Below are positions 1 through 4,712 of a DNA stretch of 5,644 bases, piece after piece (position 1 is the first letter of the stretch; each line of letters begins with the position of its first letter). The position numbers and the translations under genes were made by a program. The notes under the pieces are model-generated. The model searched no databases and was not told the origin of the DNA. It saw only the letters and a program-made list of their open reading frames with translations. Source of the DNA: an uncultured Lachnospiraceae bacterium (GTDB lineage Bacteria > Bacillota > Clostridia > Lachnospirales > Lachnospiraceae); contig CAMOVS010000103.1 of assembly GCA_946627575.1 (NCBI GenBank), forward strand, positions 1 through 5,644, given 5' to 3'.

Positions 1-2150
1 TGACCAATAGTAACAGGGAAGTCGAGATTTCCTTTGAGAAGCTGACAGATTTCGGCACTACAAGCGATGCCAGGGCAGACCTTGCCAAACGTTATACACA
101 AAGCATGGGGTCATCAGAGATGGCTGATGCGGATGGGATTAAATGGATTGTTCTACGACGGAACTATGATTCAATGATCCGCCTGCTTTCCACCACGGTT
201 CCCTTTGATGTGACTCCTGCGACCTTCTCAGGAAAAGTCAATCTGGTCAAAACAGAAGTGGATGAAATCCTCCCGATTTATCCGATCGATGCGATCAAGT
301 TCGTGAACCCGGACGGTGTTCTCCATAACAAGCCGTGGCTAAGCGAGATTACCATGGAAAAAGGCGATACAAATTATGCCGGCGATTATAATCTAAGAGC
401 ACTGAATAAGTTCGGAGCGGACTTCTATACATTCTATAAAGCCAACGGAAGCTATGTGTTCCTTGACAAGGATGGAAATGATATCACCGAGACAGGGAAT
501 GATGTCATAAAACCGGTAAAGGATCCCGTGAGCGGGCAGGTGAAATTCACTGCAGTTGGCGAGGGAACGGCTTATCTCAGATATAAGATCAAGGATGGAA
601 TCTATAAGACAGCCAGTATGGCGGCAAGCAACACGCCGAAGGATTTTATCGACGACAGTGAAATACCCCATCCGGCCATGCTTCAGATCAATGTACAGGA
701 CACCGGCCATACACACACCTGGCTCAAACCTAAATACACCTGGTCTGAAGACCATACTACCTGCACAGCCTACCGGAAATGTAAATACGATGACACCCAC
801 ATGATGCAGGAAACATCGGATGCAGAGTCTGAGGAGACAAAAGCGCCCACCTGCACGGAAGACGGTATCGTAACCTATACGGCAAAATTCGATACAGATG
901 GTTTTGAAACACAGACTACAACCGCCAAAGTGGCAGCCCTGGGCCATAATCCGGGCGAGGCGGTCAAGGAGAACGAAGTGGCGGCTACCTGTGAAAAAGA
1001 AGGCGGCTACGACGAGGTAGTCTACTGCCAGACCTGCAAGAAGGAGGTCAGCCGAGACCATAAGACCATCCAGGCTATCGGCCATAACTGGTCAGAATGG
1101 GAAGTTACAAAGGAAGCCACCGAAGAGGAAGAGGGACAAGAGAGAAGGATCTGCCAAAATGATTCCAGTCATGTGGAAACACAGACCATCCCTGTCCTCG
1201 AACATGTCCATAAGCTTGTGAAAACAGACAAGAAGGAAGCCACATGCTCAGAGACCGGCAATATTGAATACTATACCTGCAGCGGATGCGGAAAACTCTT
1301 TAGTGATGAAGCAGGAAAGAATGAAATCACTCAGGAGGACACCATCGTTCCTAAGAAAGACCACACCCCTGTGATTGACAAGGCTGTTCCGGCAACCACC
1401 AGCTCTACCGGCCTGACGGAAGGCAGTCACTGCAGCGTATGTGGAGAAACCATTGTGCAACAGCAAGTGATTCCCAAGCTTACCAAGCCGGAAGGGGACA
1501 AAGGAGATGTAAATGACCCCACTTCCGTCGCTTCTGTAGAAAAAGCGATTGCGAATAATAAGAAAGACGGGGACATCAAAGGATCAACCTTCGGACTTCT
1601 TCAACTGAGAGCCAAAAAGGTTTCGAATAAGGCCGTCCGGCTGACATGGACCAAGGTGAAAGGTGCAGACGGTTATATCATCTATGGAAACAGATGTAAT
1701 ACCGGAGGAAAGAAGTATCCTTATAAAGTGCTGAAAGTACTGAAAGGAAATACCTGGAAGAAATCCGGGCTTAAGAAAGGGACCTATTATAAATTCATGG
1801 CTGTAGCCTATAAGAAGGTAAACGGATCCCAGAAGGTTCTCGCTTCTTCCAAAACGATTCATGTCGCCACAAGCGGGGGCAAGGTCGGCAACTATAAGAC
1901 AGTAAAAGTCAACAAAAAAGCCGTGAAGTTAAAGAAAGGGAAGACTTTCAGAATTAAGGCAAAGCCGGTTCCGGAATCCAGAAAGCGGAAGGTGAAAAAA
2001 CATCGGGCTGTCTGCTACGAATCTTCGAATCCCGGGATCGCTTCGGTATCAAAGAAGGGCATCGTTAAGGCCAAGAAGAAGGGCAGCTGTTTTGTCTATG
2101 TATATTCACAGAGCGGCACATTTGCAAAAATTAAAATAACTGTTAAATAG
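1..2150 (+). CDS. Large secreted/surface protein, 3' part: Cys/His-rich repeat modules, FN3-like and BIG2-like C-terminus
   Basis: The frame is open from base 3 through the first in-frame ATG (105) without a stop, so the gene starts left of the window and 715 residues are visible. The order is: a unique region to about base 690, with an Ig-like scrap (GEGTAYLRYK) near 565; then repeated modules from about 700 to 1490, each opening with a His-bearing turn (GHTHTW, GHNPGE, GHNWSEW, HVHKLV, DHTPV) and carrying paired cysteines, as CxxC at 1026-1037, 1278-1289 and 1431-1442; then an FN3-like domain (about 1590-1870, LTWTKVKGADGYIIYG); then a Lys-rich BIG2-like domain (about 1890-2147, ending FAKIKITVK). 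This C-terminal pair is very common in secreted Lachnospiraceae proteins. No LPXTG or membrane anchor follows, so attachment may rest on the strongly basic C-terminus (inference). The N-terminal catalytic or binding part, if any, lies outside the window, so the function cannot be named. Confidence 0.85.
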   Translation, partial: TNSNREVEISFEKLTDFGTTSDARADLAKRYTQSMGSSEMADADGIKWIVLRRNYDSMIRLLSTTVPFDVTPATFSGKVNLVKTEVDEILPIYPIDAIKFVNPDGVLHNKPWLSEITMEKGDTNYAGDYNLRALNKFGADFYTFYKANGSYVFLDKDGNDITETGNDVIKPVKDPVSGQVKFTAVGEGTAYLRYKIKDGIYKTASMAASNTPKDFIDDSEIPHPAMLQINVQDTGHTHTWLKPKYTWSEDHTTCTAYRKCKYDDTHMMQETSDAESEETKAPTCTEDGIVTYTAKFDTDGFETQTTTAKVAALGHNPGEAVKENEVAATCEKEGGYDEVVYCQTCKKEVSRDHKTIQAIGHNWSEWEVTKEATEEEEGQERRICQNDSSHVETQTIPVLEHVHKLVKTDKKEATCSETGNIEYYTCSGCGKLFSDEAGKNEITQEDTIVPKKDHTPVIDKAVPATTSSTGLTEGSHCSVCGETIVQQQVIPKLTKPEGDKGDVNDPTSVASVEKAIANNKKDGDIKGSTFGLLQLRAKKVSNKAVRLTWTKVKGADGYIIYGNRCNTGGKKYPYKVLKVLKGNTWKKSGLKKGTYYKFMAVAYKKVNGSQKVLASSKTIHVATSGGKVGNYKTVKVNKKAVKLKKGKTFRIKAKPVPESRKRKVKKHRAVCYESSNPGIASVSKKGIVKAKKKGSCFVYVYSQSGTFAKIKITVK

Positions 2151-2176
2151 GTTGCTATATTAAAAGATTATTTAAC
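2142..2176. repeat. AT-rich 8-bp inverted repeat across the stop codon of the surface-protein gene
   Basis: GTTAAATA at 2142-2149 is perfectly complementary to TATTTAAC at 2169-2176, with a 19-base loop. The left arm includes the end of the coding region. The stem is nearly all A/T and no T-run follows, so it is a poor rho-independent terminator. It may be chance in AT-rich sequence. No better terminator for the upstream gene is visible. Confidence 0.25.
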
Positions 2177-2360
2177 AGCATTTCCAAAAAGATCAACACC
2201 ATGCTTTCCGACAGCGTCGATACCTTTTCCTCAGTAGAGGATAAGATTGATAATAAAATCCCTTTCCAGTATCATCGATAAGCTGGAACATCTGCCGGAG
2301 CTTAGCAAGGCGGAACTGGAAGAAATCTCGGAACATGTTAGAAATCTTCGGTTAAGATAA
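2153..2360 (+). pseudogene. Frameshifted remnant of a small helical protein gene, unrecognised
   Basis: Two adjacent frames make a plausible single protein. From about 2171 the first frame reads FNSISKKINTML, SDSVDTFSSVEDKIDNKI, then meets a stop at 2279-2281. From about 2256 the next frame reads KSLSSIIDKLEHLPELSK, AELEEISEHVRNLRLR, ending at the stop at 2358-2360. Joining them with a one-base shift near 2253-2260 gives about 63 residues with a charged, amphipathic, coiled-coil-like pattern. The first frame has no ATG until 2201 and no ribosome binding site, so the 5' end also appears lost. I do not recognise the family. The reading rests only on composition and the way the two frames join, so it could be fortuitous. 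Confidence 0.35.
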
Positions 2361-2370
2361 TTATAGCGAA

Positions 2371-2437
2371 AAATCGGGGACGGTTCTCGTATTTGTCATT
2401 TTCAATGAAAAGACGAAAAGAGAACCGTCCCCGGTTT
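2371..2437. repeat. REP-like palindromic element (GGGGACGGTTCTC hairpin)
   Basis: CGGGGACGGTTCTC at 2375-2388 is perfectly complementary to 2420-2433. The stem extends outward by a T/G wobble and three A/T pairs to 2371 and 2437, giving 18 positions. Inside the loop more pairing is visible: TTT/AAA (2392-2394 with 2416-2418), GTC/GAC (2395-2397 with 2412-2414), and TTTTC/GAAAA (2399-2403 with 2407-2411) around a 3-base loop. The whole 67 bases therefore fold as one long hairpin on either strand. I recall similar GGGGACGGTTCT palindromes as dispersed repeats in many Bacillota, sometimes associated with Y1 (REP-associated) transposases; that is recollection, not a search. No transposase is visible here. 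No T-tract follows, so it is not a classical terminator. Confidence 0.75.
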
Positions 2438-2440
2438 GGT

Positions 2441-2546
2441 TAGGATCCGTAAATTCTTTCGTAATCAGATTATGGCTGTCTCCAAAAGTACCAAGACTGG
2501 CGTAGTAACCGGCAACGACATGGGAAAAAGCAGCGTTAGACTGTGA
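2441..2546 (-). pseudogene. Possible coding scrap on the minus strand, abutting the palindrome; unrecognised
   Basis: Read on the minus strand from about 2546 down to 2441, the sequence gives SQSNAAFSHVVAGYY then ASLGTFGDSHNLITKEFTDP. This has protein-like composition but no start codon, and the frame then runs straight through the palindromic element to a stop near 2362. It ends exactly where the palindrome begins, as if a gene had been cut there. HxlR genes often sit divergently beside the gene they control, so this could be the broken former target of the downstream regulator. That is speculation, since I cannot name the family. The other five frames over this stretch look less protein-like. 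Confidence 0.2.
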
Positions 2547-2589
2547 TATATAATTATAAAAATAACTGCAGGTTTTTCCTGAAAAGAAT

Positions 2590-2593
2590 GGAG
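2590..2593 (+). promoter_or_regulatory. Ribosome binding site deciding the HxlR gene start
   Basis: GGAG at 2590-2593 lies six bases before the ATG at 2600. The alternative in-frame starts at 2543 (GTG), 2588 and 2594 lack a comparable Shine-Dalgarno sequence. They would also add residues before the usual short N-terminus of HxlR proteins. Confidence 0.6.
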
Positions 2594-2599
2594 ATGCTC

Positions 2600-2980
2600 A
2601 TGTACCGCAAAAAGAATCCCGAGACAGACCTGTGTCCTTTTGAACATACTCTTTCTATATTTAAAGGAAAGTGGGATGTCCGGGTAATCTGTATTCTCGC
2701 CCATAACCATACCGTTCGATACGGACAGTTCAAACACTATCTTCCGGAAATCTCTGATACGATTCTTGCTTCAGTCCTAAAAAAAATGGGAGACAACTCA
2801 ATCATAGAACGCAAAGACTATGACGAGCTGCCTCCACGAGTAGAATACTCTCTTTCCGAAGCCGGAAAGGCTGTCGTTCCTGTCCTTCAGGATCTGTGCC
2901 GTTGGTCATATCTGCAATATGGGGACAAGCTGTATCTTAAGGACTGTGCCAATTGCAGGTATGGAATCGTCCAATCGTGA
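2600..2980 (+). CDS. HxlR-family winged-helix transcriptional regulator
   Basis: This 126-residue protein is a small cytoplasmic DNA-binding regulator of the HxlR/YodB/HypR type, of typical length. Residues 11-35 carry the family's opening (LCPFEHTLSIFKGKWDVRVI, with the GKW turn). Residues 40-74 hold the helix-turn-helix, including FKHYLPEISDTILASVLKKM. Residues 79-90 form the wing (PPRVEYSLSEAGK). The helix at 91-108 is the expected dimerisation segment. Cys12 sits at the position used by thiol-sensing members such as YodB and HypR. Unusually there are four more cysteines (31, 100, 116, 119), the last two as a C-terminal CANC. A redox or electrophile-sensing role is therefore plausible but inferred. 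It converges on the acetyltransferase with only 28 bases between their stops. No obvious divergent intact target gene remains upstream. A TATAAT at 2549-2554 is a possible -10 element, but no good -35 accompanies it. Confidence 0.9.
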   Translation: MYRKKNPETDLCPFEHTLSIFKGKWDVRVICILAHNHTVRYGQFKHYLPEISDTILASVLKKMGDNSIIERKDYDELPPRVEYSLSEAGKAVVPVLQDLCRWSYLQYGDKLYLKDCANCRYGIVQS

Positions 2981-3008
2981 TAGTAAAGGTCTCTGATCAT
3001 GCTTATCA

Positions 3009-3548
3009 TTAGCAGCAGTCAAAAGTATACACTTCCGCAAGGCACCTTTGGTCATATCCCCAATCTTCTGTTTTTGTAAGGAGATACTCGAATCCATTTT
3101 TTAACAGGCATTGTGCGGAAGCTTTATTTTCAGGCCGCACATGGGCAGTGACCAATTCGACCTCTGTTTTGCTTTGAATGAATTCTAATAAAGCATGAAT
3201 GCAGGAGGAAGCAATGCCCCTTCCCCAATATTCTGACTTAAATCGGCAGCCTATTGAGATAACTTTTCCGGATGGCTTATAATCATAGAGTTCTGCCAGG
3301 CCGACTAAGATGGATGAGTCGGTTTTCTCATAAACCCCTAAAATGCATTGCCTGTTCTCATAAAGATCCATCCTCCGAAGCGATTCCAGAGCCGCTTCGG
3401 AGGAACCTTGACGTTCTGCCAAAAATACCGGCTCATAGCGATATACCGCTGGGTCGCATCGCATGGATGCCAGGCTGTTAAGATCCTGCTTTTTCAGACA
3501 GTGAATCAGCAGTCTCTCGTTTTCAATATATATTGGATTGTTACTCAT
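3009..3548 (-). CDS. GNAT-family N-acetyltransferase (RimJ/RimL-like)
   Basis: This 179-residue cytoplasmic enzyme is expected to transfer the acetyl group of acetyl-CoA to an amine: a protein N-terminus, amino sugar, polyamine or drug. The substrate cannot be told from sequence. The start at 3548 is chosen because GGGAG and AAGG lie just upstream on the minus strand; the longer ATG nine codons earlier would place these inside the gene. The N-terminus (IENERLLIHCLKKQDLNSL) has the RimL-type strand and helix. The beta-4 strand (VISIGCRF, 96-103) is followed by the pyrophosphate-binding loop WGRGIA (108-113) of motif A. RPENKASAQCLLKNGF (138-153) is the standard motif B end, with Asn141, Ser144 and the final GF. 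All core elements are present and the length is normal, so it should be active. It is transcribed towards the HxlR gene and away from the transporter wreck, probably as a single gene. Confidence 0.88.
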   Translation of the reverse strand: MSNNPIYIENERLLIHCLKKQDLNSLASMRCDPAVYRYEPVFLAERQGSSEAALESLRRMDLYENRQCILGVYEKTDSSILVGLAELYDYKPSGKVISIGCRFKSEYWGRGIASSCIHALLEFIQSKTEVELVTAHVRPENKASAQCLLKNGFEYLLTKTEDWGYDQRCLAEVYTFDCC

Positions 3549-3644
3549 TATACCTTCTCCCGACTTTAAACGCAAAGGGCGATCAGGGTGATGCTCATCA
3601 GGGCAGGCGATTCAGTCTAAACTTCTGCTTAGGCTGACAATTCC

Positions 3645-3674
3645 TTGACCATATTATAAGGGAGATGATATATT
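3645..3674 (+). promoter_or_regulatory. Possible plus-strand promoter overlapping the minus-strand one
   Basis: TTGACC at 3645-3650 and TATATT at 3669-3674 are 18 bases apart on the plus strand. They would transcribe into the transporter remnant and could have been, or still be, a promoter for that region. The -10 box is imperfect and AT-rich sequence gives such matches easily, so this is tentative. Confidence 0.3.
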
Positions 3675-3681
3675 AAAACAA
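3653..3681 (-). promoter_or_regulatory. Sigma-A-type promoter reading towards the acetyltransferase
   Basis: On the minus strand, TTGTTT (complement of 3676-3681) and a perfect TATAAT (complement of 3653-3658) are separated by exactly 17 bases. The transcript would start near 3646, giving a leader of about 98 bases before the acetyltransferase ATG. No riboswitch-like structure is evident in that leader, only a short interrupted repeat (TGATG/CATCA near 3591-3602). Box quality and spacing are good. The assignment to the acetyltransferase follows from orientation. Confidence 0.6.
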
Positions 3682-3844
3682 TAAGAAATGTTGCGGACAG
3701 TCCGGTACCGGAGTTTTTACCGCAGTGAAGGAAAGCAAGGCAAAGGATTTTGTGATTGGTGTGGATACCGATCAGTTTGATGATGGTGCAAACGGAGATA
3801 ATGACCAGAAACCTGACAATTTTACAGGACTCGATGCAGAATAA
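3677..3844 (+). pseudogene. Remnant of a BMP/PnrA-family ABC transporter substrate-binding protein
   Basis: The frame from 3677 to the stop at 3842-3844 encodes 55 residues with no start codon. The core CGQSGTGVFTAVKES, then FVIGVDTDQFDDG, matches the conserved ligand-site region of Bmp/PnrA lipoproteins (GxGxGVF..AKE...VIGVD.DQ), which bind nucleosides or related ligands outside the membrane. Intact members are about 350 residues, so the signal peptide and roughly the first 200 residues are gone. After FDDGANGDN the frame jumps within a few codons to a C-terminal-looking DNFTGLDAE and stops, whereas the family continues for many more residues. A second, in-frame internal deletion is therefore likely (inference from the family pattern). 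Downstream lie pieces of the cognate ATPase and permease in the canonical order. It cannot make a working binding protein. Confidence 0.8.
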
Positions 3845-3892
3845 CTCCTGGACAGTATTTGCTGCTGGTTACAGGGTGCTATAAGTCCTTGT

Positions 3893-3929
3893 TGCGGCGG
3901 GCTTATCCAGTCCGCCGCATTTGCTTTTT
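3893..3929 (+). terminator. GC-rich hairpin with T-tract between binding-protein and ATPase remnants
   Basis: TGCGGCGG at 3893-3900 pairs perfectly with CCGCCGCA at 3912-3919, plus a G/T wobble, around a 9-base loop. It is followed by TTTGCTTTTT. This has the form of a rho-independent terminator with an interrupted T-run. In binding-protein operons such intergenic hairpins often lower expression of the membrane and ATPase genes relative to the binding protein. Here it seems to have outlived the genes it served. Confidence 0.65.
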
Positions 3930-3944
3930 AGCGGGAGATTAACA

Positions 3945-4133
3945 ATGGCGGATTCCGAATATATTATTGAAATGAAGCATATCACCAAGCGCTTTCCCGG
4001 AATAGTGGCCAATGATGATGTATCGCTGAGCATAAAAAAGGGTGAAATATATGCCCTATGCGGCCACCCTCTTCCTGCTGATATTCTTTGCGAAAAACAA
4101 CAGGGCTCCCCGAGCTCTGGGCGAGATCTATGA
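3945..4133 (+). pseudogene. N-terminal fragment of an ABC transporter ATPase (BMP/nucleoside type), truncated before Walker A
   Basis: A good start is retained: GGGAG at 3933-3937 and ATG at 3945. Residues 1-40 (MADSEYIIEMKHITKRF, then PGIVANDDVSLSIKKGEIYALCG) are the standard beginning of a sugar/nucleoside-type ABC ATPase. The expected Walker A (GENGAGKST) should follow at residue 40 but is replaced by an unrelated tail that stops at 4131-4133. The tail is an out-of-frame reading of a permease C-terminus. Walker A, the signature motif, Walker B and the whole second ATPase half are missing. The 62-residue product, if translated, cannot bind ATP. It lies 101 bases after the binding-protein remnant, in the normal operon order. 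Confidence 0.85.
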
Positions 4134-4149
4134 CAAGGGAAAACGATGA
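4054..4149 (+). pseudogene. C-terminal fragment of a BMP/nucleoside-type ABC transporter permease
   Basis: In the frame starting at 4054, 31 residues run to the stop at 4147-4149: PYAATLFLLIFF, then AKNNRAPRALGEIYDKGKR. This is the typical end of the second permease (YufQ type) of BMP-family transporters: the last hydrophobic helix, then a short basic cytoplasmic tail with RAP.ALG..YD. No start is possible here, because the sequence is joined out of frame to the ATPase fragment. The rest of this permease, the whole first permease and most of the ATPase have been removed. Confidence 0.75.
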
Positions 4150-4202
4150 AGGGTATGAACCAGATAAGGCTGGCTTTATATCTGAATCATTATGCTATAT
4201 AG
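4146..4202 (+). pseudogene. 18-codon ORF overlapping the permease stop; possible start of a lost operon gene
   Basis: ATG at 4146 overlaps the permease stop as ATGA, and AAGGG at 4135-4139 lies six bases upstream. It therefore has the form of a translationally coupled start. It encodes MKGMNQIRLALYLNHYAI and stops at 4200-4202. It may be the surviving beginning of the next gene of the former transporter operon, or chance. The peptide is not recognised. Confidence 0.25.
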
Positions 4203-4204
4203 AG

Positions 4205-4210
4205 AAGGAG
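4205..4210 (+). promoter_or_regulatory. Strong ribosome binding site of the 164-residue protein gene
   Basis: AAGGAG at 4205-4210 lies seven bases before the ATG at 4218. TATGCTATAT just upstream (4191-4200) could serve as a -10 region, but no convincing -35 box is seen. Confidence 0.75.
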
Positions 4211-4217
4211 TATTATT

Positions 4218-4712
4218 ATGGCACATTCACTGATTGATCGCAGATTCTATGATGCCATCGTCGAATTTGACCATTCTGAAGAGGCGAGGGAATACTATTA
4301 TCATGTAATGGATACGGAAGTGGAGTGCCGCGGAAAAAAGGATACCATCCGTAATCAGATTCTTCGGACCTACTCCATGCTTTTCTGTGATGACATCGGG
4401 GCGGTTCCCGGACAGGAAGCAGGACCTGATGAGGTGGAAGCAACGGCGGACCGGCTTCACACCGGAACGATGGGCTATGACCGGAAGCACTGGTATAGAA
4501 TGCAGCACCATTTTCCGATCATTGATGATGATAATTATGACCGCTTTGCAGCCCTGGTAATTGCAGACCTGGCGGCAGGCCCTTTGCGGGATGCCGCGAT
4601 CCACGGAGGCGATATGCTCCTTGTCGGCGAGGCCAATCCACTGCAGATGACCAGAGAGGAGAGGGAAAAGCAGACCGTCAGAACCATCGAGATCGGAGGC
4701 GATATGTCATGA
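4218..4712 (+). CDS. Hypothetical acidic protein, translationally coupled to the downstream regulator
   Basis: I do not recognise this 164-residue protein. It begins at an ATG with a strong AAGGAG site. It is rich in Asp/Glu, has no signal peptide and no clear membrane helix, and so is probably cytoplasmic. Visible features are an N-terminal charged helical part (residues 1-50, FDHSEEAREYYYHV), a middle stretch DDIGAVPGQEAGPDEVE, a His/Trp/Tyr-rich segment YDRKHWYRMQHHFPIIDDDNYDRF at about 86-109 (read as two joined parts, YDRKHWYRMQ and HHFPIIDDDNYDRF), a hydrophobic run ALVIADLAAGPL, and a charged tail. Its stop overlaps the next gene's start (ATGA), which implies coordinated production with that receiver-type regulator and perhaps a physical partnership. 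The upstream neighbours are transporter debris, so they say nothing about its job. The reading frame is clean and the start is good, so it is very likely a real gene. Confidence 0.75.
   Translation: MAHSLIDRRFYDAIVEFDHSEEAREYYYHVMDTEVECRGKKDTIRNQILRTYSMLFCDDIGAVPGQEAGPDEVEATADRLHTGTMGYDRKHWYRMQHHFPIIDDDNYDRFAALVIADLAAGPLRDAAIHGGDMLLVGEANPLQMTREEREKQTVRTIEIGGDMS

Noticed and set aside
105..107. ATG at 105 as the start of the surface-protein gene
   Set aside because: The frame is open to the left window edge and the residues before it read as normal protein. There is no ribosome binding site at 105.
556..804. 82-codon plus-strand frame inside the surface-protein gene
   Set aside because: It is out of frame with the clear repeat-module protein and has Arg-rich shadow composition.
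393..1085. 230-codon minus-strand frame inside the surface-protein gene
   Set aside because: It lies wholly opposite a well-supported coding region, has no domain-like features and is Cys/Leu-rich in the way antisense shadows are.
2371..2437. Palindrome as a rho-independent terminator
   Set aside because: No T-tract follows on either strand. The long loop with internal pairing fits a dispersed palindromic repeat better.
2543..2599. Longer HxlR start at GTG 2543 or ATG 2588
   Set aside because: The extra residues (Asn/Phe-rich) do not resemble the family, and the only good Shine-Dalgarno serves ATG 2600.
2981..3008. Bidirectional terminator between the convergent HxlR and acetyltransferase genes
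   Set aside because: The 28-base gap shows only a weak TGAT/ATCA match, with no GC stem and no T-run.
3272..3569. Two plus-strand frames opposite the acetyltransferase
   Set aside because: The minus-strand GNAT motifs are unambiguous. These frames lack ribosome binding sites and family features.
3688..3777. ATG-started frame at 3688 over the binding-protein remnant
   Set aside because: It gives an Arg/Tyr-rich peptide unlike any family, while the neighbouring frame has clear Bmp/PnrA signature residues.
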